A stretch of DNA of 64,000 bases from an uncultured Bacteroidales bacterium (GCA_902778935.1 CACYZT010000008.1:1-64000); one strand, 5' to 3'. Positions 7,979 to 16,006 are shown, counted from the first letter of the stretch. Numbers and translations: made by a program. Notes: generated by a model not told the origin, from the letters alone.

Positions 7979-8871
7979 AACAGTATATTCGCTATTTCGG
8001 GGTTAACGGCTTTAGGGCTCATGAGCGCAGCGCGGGCAGCCATGAGTCCATACTGGGCTGTCTGCGGGAAGTCCATCCCTTTCGCATGGGCATAGACGAC
8101 ACCGGCGAGGAAAGCGTCTCCGGCTCCGGTGGTATTCACTATCTCTCCGGGCAGCGCAGGGAAGAGATACTCTTCCGCCGCGGTACGACAATACACTCCT
8201 TCTCCGCTGAGCGTTATATAGACGTGCGCCACACCAAGGTCGAGCAACACTTGCGCTGCCTCGCTGTAGGTAGCGGTTTGAGTGACAGCCAGTGCCTCTT
8301 TGAGGTTCAGCTTGAGGGTGTGGAGGTATGGCAGTTTGGCTTTGCGCAGAGCGTTAACCACACGGTGCGCTTTGGTCGAACTCACACCATCGATGAAGAG
8401 CGGCACGGTCACATTCTCCATCAGCCAGCGAATCGAGTCCTCCGTGAGGTTGGTATCCGCCACGACGAAATCGGACATGTTGATTTCTCCGCTTCGTTTG
8501 GCGAGCCAGTCGGTGGTAATAGAACGGATAGCCTCTGTGTCCGCGACGGCGGCAATCATCTCTCCGCCGTGGTTGTTGATGCATACATAGATACCCGACC
8601 GCATAGAGGAATTCCGTTCGGACAGATGGACGTCGATTCCTTGGTGCTTGCAGTAGTCATAGAGCAAACCGCCGAAGAGGTCTCCGCCGAAAATCGTAAG
8701 GAGTTGTGTTCGCGCGCCGAGCAAGGACAGGTTATGCGCTATGTTACGCGCGACACCACCGTAACCGATGTCTATATGCCCGGGATTCGAGTCCGCAGCA
8801 ATGAACGCGTCCGCGAGGGTTGCCGACAGGTCCACATTCGCACCGCCAATAACAGAAATAAGCGTTTCCAT
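7975..8871 (-). CDS. psuK: PfkB family carbohydrate kinase, pseudouridine kinase
   Basis: The 298-residue kinase of the PfkB/ribokinase family has the N-terminal ISVIGGANVD strand, GGVARNIAHNLSLLG, and the catalytic GAGDAF motif near the C-terminus (TTGAGDAFLAG). Directly upstream of and overlapping psuG, it is most likely the kinase that converts pseudouridine to pseudouridine 5'-phosphate. I place the start at the ATG at 8869-8871 (METLISVIGG) because the longer frame would begin with TTG only ten bases after the -7 promoter element. The promoter is at 8896-8926, giving a leader of under 25 bases. Confidence 0.9.
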   Translation of the reverse strand: METLISVIGGANVDLSATLADAFIAADSNPGHIDIGYGGVARNIAHNLSLLGARTQLLTIFGGDLFGGLLYDYCKHQGIDVHLSERNSSMRSGIYVCINNHGGEMIAAVADTEAIRSITTDWLAKRSGEINMSDFVVADTNLTEDSIRWLMENVTVPLFIDGVSSTKAHRVVNALRKAKLPYLHTLKLNLKEALAVTQTATYSEAAQVLLDLGVAHVYITLSGEGVYCRTAAEEYLFPALPGEIVNTTGAGDAFLAGVVYAHAKGMDFPQTAQYGLMAARAALMSPKAVNPEIANILL

Positions 8872-8895
8872 GATAGGTTTGTTCAATTATCGGTG

Positions 8896-8926
8896 CAAAG
8901 GTACGAAAAAAAAATGGAATATGCAA
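8896..8926 (-). promoter_or_regulatory. Promoter for the psuK-psuG operon (TTG-N20-TACCTTTG)
   Basis: Minus-strand TTGCATATTCC, a T-tract and TACCTTTGCA with 20-base spacing. The plus strand of the same spacer reads ATGGAATATGCAAAT, nearly identical to the ribD start region at 22993, which overlaps the analogous promoter of prmC. Confidence 0.75.
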
Positions 8927-9382
8927 ATTTTTGGGCTAAAAAGTTCTTATGCAATGTATGGCGCAAAAGTAAATAAACATAGATAAACACTTTTGAATGC
9001 TTTTGAGCTTCGCTCTATGCGTGCTTAGCTGCTAAAACTCACTTGTGTGCAAGCACCCAGATGACTTTTACCATCTAATCCCACACTCTAACGAGTTAAA
9101 GCCTTCAAAAGCAATAAACATAAATAAAATTCGCAGCTGTCACAAAGTATAAAGTAGAAAGTAAAAAGATCGGCTACGCCTGACAGACCATTGCATTGTT
9201 AGATGAAAGATGATAGATGATAGGCTTAGGGGGAAAGGGATGTCATACATGTAACCTAGGTATTACCTAGGTATCACCTACGTATAACCTAGGTTTGGGT
9301 TTGTTTTTGTCTTGTTTGCCTCTTACTTGCCCCTTACTTGCCCCTTACTTGCCCCTTACTTGATTCCTCGTTGCAGAAACAA
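8927..9382. other. Repeat-rich intergenic region without a gene
   Basis: No open reading frame here looks real. The gap holds two short heptamer tracts (9144-9171 AAAGTAT-like; 9202-9222 GATGATA-like), one lone ACAG-hairpin-CGGTCT-type unit (minus strand, 9169-9189, TCAGGCGTAGCCG flanked by GGTCTG), the 11-base arrays listed separately and a terminator. An AAACATAGATAAAC 14-mer at 8975-8988 recurs at 12037-12050 on the other side of the secreted-protein gene. It is the densest mixture of repeat types in the window. Confidence 0.7.
9252..9371. repeat. Two adjoining 11-base-period arrays
   Basis: 9252-9295 holds four units of TAACCTAGGTA type (each containing CCTAGG or CCTACG); after a 21-base spacer, 9317-9371 holds TGCCTCTTACT, three perfect TGCCCCTTACT units and a decayed fifth. 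Both have an exact 11-base period despite unrelated sequence. The CCTAGG units are palindromic. Confidence 0.85.
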
Positions 9383-9410
9383 AAAAGCAGACCCGCAAAG
9401 GTCTGCTTTT
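9383..9410 (-). terminator. Rho-independent terminator of the secreted-protein gene
   Basis: An 11-base-pair stem AAAAGCAGACC / GGTCTGCTTTT with a six-base loop, 20 bases past the stop codon of the minus-strand gene; on that strand it ends in a T-run. Confidence 0.85.
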
Positions 9411-9430
9411 GATTAGGATGTAGGGATAGG

Positions 9431-11833
9431 TTACTTGATTACCGTACCGAGAACGTTGTAACGAACGCCGTTCTTGATAATCACGATTTGTCCGTTCTCG
9501 ATAGCCTTAACGGTCTTGTCAGTGTCAAGAACATTGTCGAGAGAGGTAGCAGAATTCTTTTCAATGTAGAAAGTATGAGCGAACCAATCATCACCGCCTT
9601 CTCCCGCTTCATTGAAATAGATAGTTTTCAAATTTCCTGCGTGGTCTGCATCTACTACATAGTTAGCCCCTGCTGGTTTGAGGTCTCCCTCAAATGCATC
9701 ACAATAAACATATACGGCCTTAAATTCGTCGCCTTCTGCAAGTGAAGTAGTTAGCATGAACTCATGTTCATGTCCGACATTCGAAGTAAACTTCCTGTCT
9801 GCGGTCAATTCATTAATTGTCCATTTTTCTACATCACTAAATTCACCAACGAGATACCAGCCGTCCTCAAAAGTCTTATGCCGTTTATCCCAATAGCCGG
9901 CCTCCCAGTCTGTAATGACATATAAGTCTTTGTTGGCAACAAGCGTTTGGGTTGCTGATTGGGTGTAACACTTGCCTTCTCCCCAATCCGGTTTATCCAA
10001 AGCGCCATTGATACGGGCAAAAATGACTTGTGTATAACTTGCAAGGATAGTTGCTTTGTAGATATCGCCCTCATCCACAGTCATAAAGTCAGACCATGTA
10101 TCCGACAAGCTTCTGCTGTTGCTAAAGCACCATATTGCAAACTTCACTGGAGTTCCGGGATTTGTATTCCATAAGCCTGGGTTGAGGTACAAGGTACGAT
10201 ACTCGTCCAGATAGGTCAGCGTGATACCTGCTACTTTTCCAGATGACCACTCCTGAGTATTGCGGAGTTTAAGAGTATAGTCTCCAGCTGCAGGGAATGT
10301 AAGCTTTCCGTTCATATCAATCAATCCAGACCACCATTCTGCTCCACTCGGTTGTTCCAAAGAGCACAAAGAATCAGAGCCTTGATACAAATCCAACACA
10401 AAAATATGTCCTCCTTCCACTCCATTGAGTGTTCCGGTTACGACACATGGTTTCTCTACATGAATTGTCCAAGTAGCGGTTCCGTAATAATGGTTGCTAC
10501 CGCCATCACCATAGAGTTTATAAGCTTCATTTTTCCAGATAGCACCTTCAAGATGTGCCTTTTTACCCAGCAAGGTCAATGCAGAAGCAAAGTCTGTGCT
10601 TGGTTTAGCAGCTGCTGTAATAGTTACGGTACATGTATCTGATTTTGAACCTGCTGTAGCAATAATAGAGGCTGTTCCTATTGCTTTTCCTGAAACAAGA
10701 CCACCACTAACCTCAGCGATAGAGGTATTACTACTCGTCCAAGATACAGAAGGATCGGTCGCATTATCCGGAAGAACAGTAGCAGTAAGGAGTTCAACAT
10801 CATCAACTTCCAGACTTAGCGAAGTCTTATTCAATTCAATAGAAGTTACCTCAACAACTTCTGCCGGTTTCCAACTTGCGGGCCACCAACGCGGGTCACC
10901 AAGGTGCGTACCACCTACACCAGCTCCTTTTGCAGGAGAATTTTCTTCGTCAAGAGTGAAAATGCAATTTGCAGTATCAGCAAAAAGAGGATCTGCATTT
11001 TTGATACAATTATTTTTTGTTACATCGCCTTGCATACCCCAACCGGAATCAGCTGTATAATTAAAAACGAGGTTGTTGTTGGCAGTTACTTTGTCGCGAA
11101 TAGCTCTATAATTGCCACTTGCACTTGTTGGGAAAGCAAAGATACAGTTGGAAACAACAGCACCAGCAGTTTTCACTTTACCTACTGCGGCGTAGTCAGT
11201 GTTCATTGCCTGGACATTATAGAAAGTACAATTATCAACGCGGAAGTAGCCAGATGCTGCTCTTGAATCAATAAAACCAGCATAGTAACTATTAGTAACG
11301 GTAGCAATATTAGCGAAAGTCGAATTTGTAATCTTCACATTAACGGTACCCGTATTCTCAATAAAGATAAAACTTTTTGTGATATTATGTATGTAGCAGT
11401 TATTGACTATGAGAGAGTCTAATAAATAAGAACTACCGCATCTAATAAGAGCCTTGTTGGCAGTATCTCCATAAAACTCACAGTCTTCAAAATGCAAAAT
11501 AGTGGCATTCGTCTTATCCGCAGCAGAGAATAGATATTCTGTTACAGCTGAAGCATCAAACTTAACGCCCTCAAACCTAATGCTTTTTTGTCCCTGAGGA
11601 TAAAACACCTTAGCTTTGATGATAGGAGTTTTACCTTCAGCAGCCTTAATGGTTAGGTTCTTAGTAAGGTCAATGGAGGATGTCTCAATAAAGTCACCTG
11701 AATTGAGTTCGATAATAGCGCCATCACTTGCGGCACTAATGGCAGTACTCAACGCGCCTGTACCGGCATCAATTGCAGCGTTCATAGCAATGGCTACCAG
11801 CATTGCAGCGAAAAGAGTAAAAATTTTTTTCAT
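9431..11833 (-). CDS. Secreted beta-helix and Ig-like protein, 800 residues
   Basis: A Sec signal peptide (MKKIFTLFAAMLVAIAMNAA) is followed by a right-handed beta-helix region at about 20-320 with repeated strand motifs (ITNSTFANI, VDNCTFYNV, VSNCIFAFP), a Big_2-like bacterial Ig domain at about 330-410 (VTSIELNKTSLSLEVDDVELL and WTSSNTSIAEVSGGLV), a jelly-roll-like carbohydrate-binding region near 415-550, and a SusE/F-like module around DGWYLVGEFSDVEKW. The C-terminal tail KAIENGQIVIIKNGVRYNVLG resembles a degenerate type IX secretion sorting tail. The likely setting is the cell surface and polysaccharide or host-glycan binding; no catalytic residues can be named. Base composition is visibly more AT-rich than its neighbours, suggesting later acquisition. 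Confidence 0.75.
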   Translation of the reverse strand: MKKIFTLFAAMLVAIAMNAAIDAGTGALSTAISAASDGAIIELNSGDFIETSSIDLTKNLTIKAAEGKTPIIKAKVFYPQGQKSIRFEGVKFDASAVTEYLFSAADKTNATILHFEDCEFYGDTANKALIRCGSSYLLDSLIVNNCYIHNITKSFIFIENTGTVNVKITNSTFANIATVTNSYYAGFIDSRAASGYFRVDNCTFYNVQAMNTDYAAVGKVKTAGAVVSNCIFAFPTSASGNYRAIRDKVTANNNLVFNYTADSGWGMQGDVTKNNCIKNADPLFADTANCIFTLDEENSPAKGAGVGGTHLGDPRWWPASWKPAEVVEVTSIELNKTSLSLEVDDVELLTATVLPDNATDPSVSWTSSNTSIAEVSGGLVSGKAIGTASIIATAGSKSDTCTVTITAAAKPSTDFASALTLLGKKAHLEGAIWKNEAYKLYGDGGSNHYYGTATWTIHVEKPCVVTGTLNGVEGGHIFVLDLYQGSDSLCSLEQPSGAEWWSGLIDMNGKLTFPAAGDYTLKLRNTQEWSSGKVAGITLTYLDEYRTLYLNPGLWNTNPGTPVKFAIWCFSNSRSLSDTWSDFMTVDEGDIYKATILASYTQVIFARINGALDKPDWGEGKCYTQSATQTLVANKDLYVITDWEAGYWDKRHKTFEDGWYLVGEFSDVEKWTINELTADRKFTSNVGHEHEFMLTTSLAEGDEFKAVYVYCDAFEGDLKPAGANYVVDADHAGNLKTIYFNEAGEGGDDWFAHTFYIEKNSATSLDNVLDTDKTVKAIENGQIVIIKNGVRYNVLGTVIK

Positions 11834-11929
11834 AATACTAAAAGATTAAAAGTTAATAGATGTGTTTATTTTTGGTTTGGTTTATTAGTTTTGTCGGTTA
11901 TCCATAGCTCATACAAGCCTTTGCGAACG

Positions 11930-11960
11930 CAAAGGTACTACTTTTATTTGAAATGTGCAA
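11930..11960 (-). promoter_or_regulatory. Promoter for the secreted-protein gene (TTG-N20-TACCTTTG)
   Basis: Minus-strand TTGCACATTTC, 20-base spacing to TACCTTTGCG; leader of about 90 bases to the ATG at 11833. The -33 half resembles that of gltS at 33281-33311. Confidence 0.72.
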
Positions 11961-12070
11961 ATAAATGTTGATTTTTTTTTGTTTTTTGTTGATTTTTTTA
12001 TAGAAAATTGGTCTCAGACTCTTAAAAATTGAAAAAAAACATAGATAAACCTAAATAAAATTGTTTTGCA

Positions 12071-12091
12071 TAGACCGGGCTACGGCTGCCA
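12071..12091 (-). repeat. Single ACAG-hairpin-CGGTCT-type unit downstream of pepD
   Basis: Minus-strand GCAG-CCGTAGCC-CGGTCTA just past the pepD stop codon. It is the same unit plan as the coding clusters, here outside a gene. Confidence 0.6.
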
Positions 12092-12105
12092 GACAAGAGC
12101 AAGAG

Positions 12106-13659
12106 TTACAGCGATTGGAGGGTTTGGCAGAGCCAACGATAACAACGCTCGGTGGAGGGAATAGAGAGACGCTCCTGCGGCGAGTGAACACCGTACATCT
12201 GCGGACCAATAGAGACCATATCGAGATACGGATATTTCTCGAGGAAAAGTCCACACTCCAGTCCGGCATGGATAGCGAGCACTTGCGGTTCCGCCTTGAA
12301 GAGATCAGTATACGCTTTTTTGACCACCTCAAGCAGCGGCGAGTTCGGATTAGGTGCCCAACCCGGATAACCGTCTCCGTGCGTCACCTCATCACAAGCG
12401 AGCGAGAGCGCTTGCTCGACCGCCCATTTGAGATGATGCTTGCTGGTCTCTTTGGAAGACCTTTGAGAAGTATTGACCTCGATAACCCCTCTCCGGGATG
12501 TTCTACGACCGTCCACCGGACGATCGATCGAGCAAAGCTCTTCACCCGCACAAGGGAGAGAGGTTTCTTCATACATCTTAATGGAAGCGAGGTTGGTGGA
12601 GGTCTCGACGAGACCAGGCATGTCTTTCGACATGGCAATCATACCATGCGGGCACTCGCAGAGCGCCATGATAAGACGGTAAGCCTTCTCGGCAGGGATG
12701 AACGTCTCGGGCATGTCGGTTGTCTCGAGTTCGAGGCGCATGTCTTTCTCCACTTCGCCGAAGACACCTTCCATCTGCGCGACGTAATGGTTCCACTCAA
12801 TGCGAATCTGCTCTTTGTACGCCATCGGGATAGCGATGACGGCTTGCGCTTCGCGTGCTATAGCGTTGCGGAGATTACCTCCGTTGATAGAAGCGAGTTG
12901 GAGTTCGGTCTGCGGCCAGATACGGGCGAGGAACCAGACGAGCAGCTGGTTGGCGTTCGCACGGCCTTTGTTGATATCGTCGCCGGAGTGACCACCGAGC
13001 AGGCCGCTTACTCGCAGTTGGACTGCGAGCAGACCGCCCTTCGGGCTGACAGAAGACAGACCGCTTCGCTGACAGACCGCTTCGCTGACAGAAACGGGCT
13101 CATAGTGCATCTTGGCGAGAGTGTCGATACCTCCGGCACAACCGATGAAGATTTGTCCGTCGTCCTCGGAGTCGATATTGATAAGCCGTTTATGCTTGAG
13201 CACACCGTCCTTGAGTTTCATAGCTCCGGTGAGTCCTGTCTCTTCGTCCACGGTGAACAGACATTCGATAGCGGGGTGCGGAAGCGTCTTGTCCGTGATA
13301 GCCGCCAGCGCCATGGAGATACCGATACCGTCATCGGCTCCGAGCGTCGTTCCTTTGGCCTTGAGCCACTCGCCGTCCACGTAGGTCCGGATAGGGTCGT
13401 TCATGAAATCATGCTCGACATCGCCGTTCTTCTCGCACACCATATCCATGTGCGCCTGGAGGATGACGCCTTCGTGGTTCTCATATCCCGGCGTAGCGGG
13501 TACGCGCATGATCACATTCATCGCTTCATCCGCCATACACTCGATACCATGTGCTGCTGCGAAATCCTGCAGCCAGCGGCTGATTCGTTCTTCGTGCTTG
13601 GACGGACGGGGTACTTGGTTGATTTGGGCAAAAATGTCAAAAACTGCTTTGGGTTCCAT
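12106..13659 (-). CDS. pepD: Aminoacyl-histidine dipeptidase (M20 family)
   Basis: The 517-residue metallopeptidase hydrolyses Xaa-His and other dipeptides in the cytoplasm. PepD features are QAHMDMVCEK (metal-ligand His-Asp), the GTTLGADDGIG motif with the bridging Asp, FTVDEETGLTGA with the catalytic Glu-Glu pair, LGGHSGDDI and the late AIHAGLECGLF. Family members are about 485 residues; this one carries two extra stretches. Residues 190-220 hold a run of ACAG-hairpin-CGGTCT units just before the LGGHSG motif, and residues 365-392 (about CAGEELCSIDRPVDGRRTSR) come from an 82-base element with inverted ends. Both are in frame, and every catalytic motif is intact, so the enzyme is probably active. 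The gene start overlaps the MATE gene by 23 bases. Confidence 0.9.
   Translation of the reverse strand: MEPKAVFDIFAQINQVPRPSKHEERISRWLQDFAAAHGIECMADEAMNVIMRVPATPGYENHEGVILQAHMDMVCEKNGDVEHDFMNDPIRTYVDGEWLKAKGTTLGADDGIGISMALAAITDKTLPHPAIECLFTVDEETGLTGAMKLKDGVLKHKRLINIDSEDDGQIFIGCAGGIDTLAKMHYEPVSVSEAVCQRSGLSSVSPKGGLLAVQLRVSGLLGGHSGDDINKGRANANQLLVWFLARIWPQTELQLASINGGNLRNAIAREAQAVIAIPMAYKEQIRIEWNHYVAQMEGVFGEVEKDMRLELETTDMPETFIPAEKAYRLIMALCECPHGMIAMSKDMPGLVETSTNLASIKMYEETSLPCAGEELCSIDRPVDGRRTSRRGVIEVNTSQRSSKETSKHHLKWAVEQALSLACDEVTHGDGYPGWAPNPNSPLLEVVKKAYTDLFKAEPQVLAIHAGLECGLFLEKYPYLDMVSIGPQMYGVHSPQERLSIPSTERCYRWLCQTLQSL
12484..12565. repeat. Palindromic element of 82 bases, in frame in pepD
   Basis: Ends AACCCCTCTCC (12484-12494) and GGAGAGAGGTT (12555-12565) are inverted repeats with one mismatch. 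Inside are two more hairpins, GTCC-ACC-GGAC at 12511-12521 and GAGC-AAA-GCTC at 12530-12540, so a three-stem fold is possible. The element at 51556-51636 has the same plan, the same AACCCC end and nearly the same length. Confidence 0.72.
13001..13091 (-). repeat. ACAG-hairpin-CGGTCT repeat cluster in pepD
   Basis: On the minus strand two identical TCAGCGAAGCGGTCTG units are followed by one with the core CCCGAAGGG and a more distant one with the hairpin CTCGCAGT-CC-ACTGCGAG. The cluster adds about 30 residues in frame (pepD residues 190-220). Confidence 0.8.
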
Positions 13660-15046
13660 GTTCTATACGTTTTAGTTGTTTATTAAATCGAATGTGGAAA
13701 AGGACCGCCGGAATAGCGAGCGCGACGACAAAAGCCATCCACATACCTTTAGCTCCCAGTCCGGCAGGGAAAGTGAGCGCCAAGCCTAAGGGCAAGGCTA
13801 CGCCTATATAGGCGAAGAGAGCTATACGCATCGGTACACGCACATCCTGGATACCGCGTAGCATAGCTGCGCCGATACACTGGAGTCCGTCGGCGTACTG
13901 GAATGTGCCGGCGATGATGAGCAGCGTAGAAGCGATCGGTACGACATTCGGGTCGTCCGTGAAGATATACGGTATCACATTGCGGCCGAAAATCATAATC
14001 GCTGCGCCTATCGTATTCATCAGGAGGCATAGATGAACCGAAGCCCTACTCGCCATGCGCACAGCCTGCAGATCGCCCTTGCCCAACTGATGGGAGACGC
14101 GGATAGTGGTAGCCGAACCGATACCAAGCGCTAACATAAACGTGAGGTCCGCCATCTGATTCGCTATATGATGTGCGGCAAGTGCCTCCTTGCTAATCCA
14201 GCCGATGATGACAAACGAAGCGGTGAAAAGGAAAGCCTCGGCGAACGACTGAAGTCCAATCGGCACACCGATGGAGAATAGATGTTCTATCTCGCGGCGG
14301 GTGATAAGATGGCTACGCATAACAGACAGGTACAACCGCCATTCGTCCTTGCAGTTCAAAGCGATGAAGAAACAGACGGGCATGAGGCAGCGGGCAATGA
14401 GACTGGCCCAACCGGCGCCTTCGGCACCCATGGCATCAAAGCCGCAATGGCCGAATATGAAAATCCAGTTGAGGAAGATATTGAGCAGGTTGCAGCCCAG
14501 CGTGATGAGCATGGCGACGAGGGTGTTGCCGAGGCCTTCTAGGAACTGCTTGGAGAAGCAGAACAGCAGAAACGGCACGATGGAGAGCACTATAAGAATA
14601 TAGTACGGGCGCGCGCACGCAACGACTTCGGGTTCCTGTCCGAACGCATCGAGATACGGGATACAGGGCGCGAGCAGAGCCAGCGAGAGCAGACACATCA
14701 GAACGGTGAATACCAGTCCGTTAGCGAGATAGGAAGCGATTTGCTCGTGCTTATGGGCTATCTCCTCCGGCGTCGTACCCTGCGCAAGCAGTTTCTCCAA
14801 ACGCCCGTGTACATGTCCCACCAGCGGCGTGATACCCATTACCGCGCCCATCGAGAAAACCATGACGGTGAAAAAGAGCGCGTTCGAGAAACTGACCGCC
14901 GCCAAATCCGCCGTGCTATAGTGACCAACCATAATCGAATCCGCCAAGCCGACCATCGCAGCTCCAAGCTGGGTGAACATAACCGGAAAAGCAACCTTCA
15001 GATTGCGCTTGTAATAGGGCCAATATGCAGAAAAACGATAAGCCAT
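13637..15046 (-). CDS. MATE family efflux transporter
   Basis: The 469-residue inner-membrane protein has twelve predicted helices in two repeats: AFPVMFTQLGAAMVGLADSIMVGHYS opens the first, and GVPIGLQSFAEAFLFTASFVIIGWIS opens the second. MATE proteins export cationic drugs or metabolites in exchange for Na+ or H+. Length is typical of the family. The ATG at 15044-15046 follows a TAACTTTG promoter-like element at 15063-15070. It precedes pepD on the same strand and overlaps it by 23 bases, so the two are probably co-transcribed. Substrate cannot be inferred. Confidence 0.9.
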   Translation of the reverse strand: MAYRFSAYWPYYKRNLKVAFPVMFTQLGAAMVGLADSIMVGHYSTADLAAVSFSNALFFTVMVFSMGAVMGITPLVGHVHGRLEKLLAQGTTPEEIAHKHEQIASYLANGLVFTVLMCLLSLALLAPCIPYLDAFGQEPEVVACARPYYILIVLSIVPFLLFCFSKQFLEGLGNTLVAMLITLGCNLLNIFLNWIFIFGHCGFDAMGAEGAGWASLIARCLMPVCFFIALNCKDEWRLYLSVMRSHLITRREIEHLFSIGVPIGLQSFAEAFLFTASFVIIGWISKEALAAHHIANQMADLTFMLALGIGSATTIRVSHQLGKGDLQAVRMASRASVHLCLLMNTIGAAIMIFGRNVIPYIFTDDPNVVPIASTLLIIAGTFQYADGLQCIGAAMLRGIQDVRVPMRIALFAYIGVALPLGLALTFPAGLGAKGMWMAFVVALAIPAVLFHIRFNKQLKRIEHGTQSSF

Positions 15047-15062
15047 CTCTCAAAATCGGGTA

Positions 15063-15070
15063 CAAAGTTA
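15063..15070 (-). promoter_or_regulatory. Possible -7 element for the MATE-pepD operon
   Basis: Minus-strand TAACTTTG sits 17 bases upstream of the MATE start codon. No TTG is found at the usual 20-base spacing because the upstream DNA is a TTGAAAA heptamer tract, so this is a weaker call. Confidence 0.5.
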
Positions 15071-15080
15071 CAAAAAATAA

Positions 15081-15108
15081 TTGAAAATTGAAAATTGAAA
15101 ATTGAAAA
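15081..15108. repeat. Perfect heptamer tract (4 x TTGAAAA) between divergent promoters
   Basis: Four identical TTGAAAA units lie exactly between the -7 element of the MATE gene and the -33 element of the outward-facing beta-barrel gene. Gain or loss of units would change the spacing of the divergent promoters. Confidence 0.85.
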
Positions 15109-15109
15109 T

Positions 15110-15140
15110 TTGCATATTTCATAAAAAAATAGTAATTTTG
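15110..15140 (+). promoter_or_regulatory. Promoter for the beta-barrel gene at 15151 (TTG-N20-TAATTTTG)
   Basis: TTGCATATTTC at 15110 and TAATTTTG at 15133-15140 with 20-base spacing. The ATG begins only 11 bases after the -7 element, so the transcript would have a leader of only a few bases. Confidence 0.75.
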
Positions 15141-15150
15141 CAGCCGATTT

Positions 15151-15918
15151 ATGCAACGAATAGCGTACATAGTGCTTTGTTTGTGCCTCGGAGTGAGTAC
15201 TTTGTGGGCGCAGGACTTGGACAAACCGGCGCTTCAGATAGCCGATAACACGTTCTTCGACCCGACCAAGAAAGAGGTCAAGGAGGAGAAATACGAGTTC
15301 GGCGTCGAATACCGTCTGGAGGCAGGTTATGTGCAGCACTGGCAGCGTACGCGCAGCATCTCGTTCCGCGATATGTATCTGCACGGCGTGCGTTTGGGTG
15401 CTACCTTTACTTTCAAGCTGCCGCTTCATTTCGGTATTCAGACGGGCGTGCTCTATACGCTGGTCTATGGCCGCAACGAGCAGCACTGGCGCAGCATAGA
15501 CGCACCGAGCGTTCAGACCGAGTATATCAACCATCGCGTGCTGGAGCATAACCTCACTATTCCCGTGCGGATGTACTACACTATTCCGCTCTGGAAGCAG
15601 CTGAACCTCTTCTTCTACACCGGGCCGCAACTGCATATCGGTCTGGCGGAGAACGACTACATGCAGCTGCACCTGAGCGAAGGGACGAAGAACTGGCTCG
15701 CCACTCAAGGTATCCCGACCGAACCTTACGACCGGATGGCTGACGAAATCGTTCGCGCTAATATCCAATGGGGTCTGGGCGGCGGTCTGGAATGGGATTG
15801 CTATCGGTTGCAGAGCGGCTATGACTTCGGGCTGAATAATCTCGTCCGTCATCCGCTCGCCAAAGGACAGTATTTGTCCGAATGGGGATGGTTCGTTAGT
15901 TTCAGCTATCGTTTCTAA
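15151..15918 (+). CDS. Outer-membrane beta-barrel protein
   Basis: A 255-residue protein with a Sec signal peptide (MQRIAYIVLCLCLGVSTLWA), then alternating aromatic and polar segments typical of an eight-strand outer-membrane barrel, ending in a C-terminal aromatic (FSYRF). Segments such as LFFYTGPQLHIGLAEND and SGYDFGLNN recur in the protein at 27775 (TLYTGPTIQCGVG, GGYDFGLLN), so the two are paralogues of the PorT-like barrel class. Function is unknown. It has its own promoter and a strong terminator overlapping its stop codon, so it is a single-gene unit between divergent MATE and downstream feoB-like genes. Confidence 0.75.
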   Translation: MQRIAYIVLCLCLGVSTLWAQDLDKPALQIADNTFFDPTKKEVKEEKYEFGVEYRLEAGYVQHWQRTRSISFRDMYLHGVRLGATFTFKLPLHFGIQTGVLYTLVYGRNEQHWRSIDAPSVQTEYINHRVLEHNLTIPVRMYYTIPLWKQLNLFFYTGPQLHIGLAENDYMQLHLSEGTKNWLATQGIPTEPYDRMADEIVRANIQWGLGGGLEWDCYRLQSGYDFGLNNLVRHPLAKGQYLSEWGWFVSFSYRF

Positions 15919-15941
15919 AGGTCTTCGGACCTTTCTTTTTT
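15917..15941 (+). terminator. Terminator with UUCG tetraloop
   Basis: AAAGGTC-TTCG-GACCTTT followed by CTTTTTT. The stem begins inside the stop codon of the beta-barrel gene. Confidence 0.85.
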
Positions 15942-15956
15942 CCCCATAAATAGGTA

Positions 15957-15987
15957 TTGCATAGATTGAAAAAAAACAGTAATTTTG
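15957..15987 (+). promoter_or_regulatory. Promoter for the FeoB-like gene (TTG-N20-TAATTTTG)
   Basis: TTGCATAG at 15957, an A-tract, and TAATTTTGCA at 15980; the ATG is 20 bases past the -7 element. Confidence 0.75.
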
Positions 15988-16006
15988 CACCCGATTTTGG
16001 TAAAAC

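Noticed and set aside
8911-8976. A ribD-like start ATGGAATATGCAAAT near psuK
   Set aside because: It is the spacer and -33 element of the psuK promoter read on the other strand; the frame stops after 22 codons and has no ribD motifs.
9252-9371. Possible CRISPR array
   Set aside because: The units are contiguous 11-mers without spacers and no cas gene is present.
8975-12050. The two AAACATAGATAAAC 14-mers as target-site duplications of an insertion sequence
   Set aside because: No transposase or inverted ends lie between them, and AT-rich 14-mers are weak evidence; noted only as a possible sign of a module.
12061-13686. A 541-codon open frame on the plus strand opposite pepD
   Set aside because: It is antisense to a gene with clear M20 motifs; its peptide is rich in Arg/His/Asp runs typical of reverse-strand reading and has no domain or signal.
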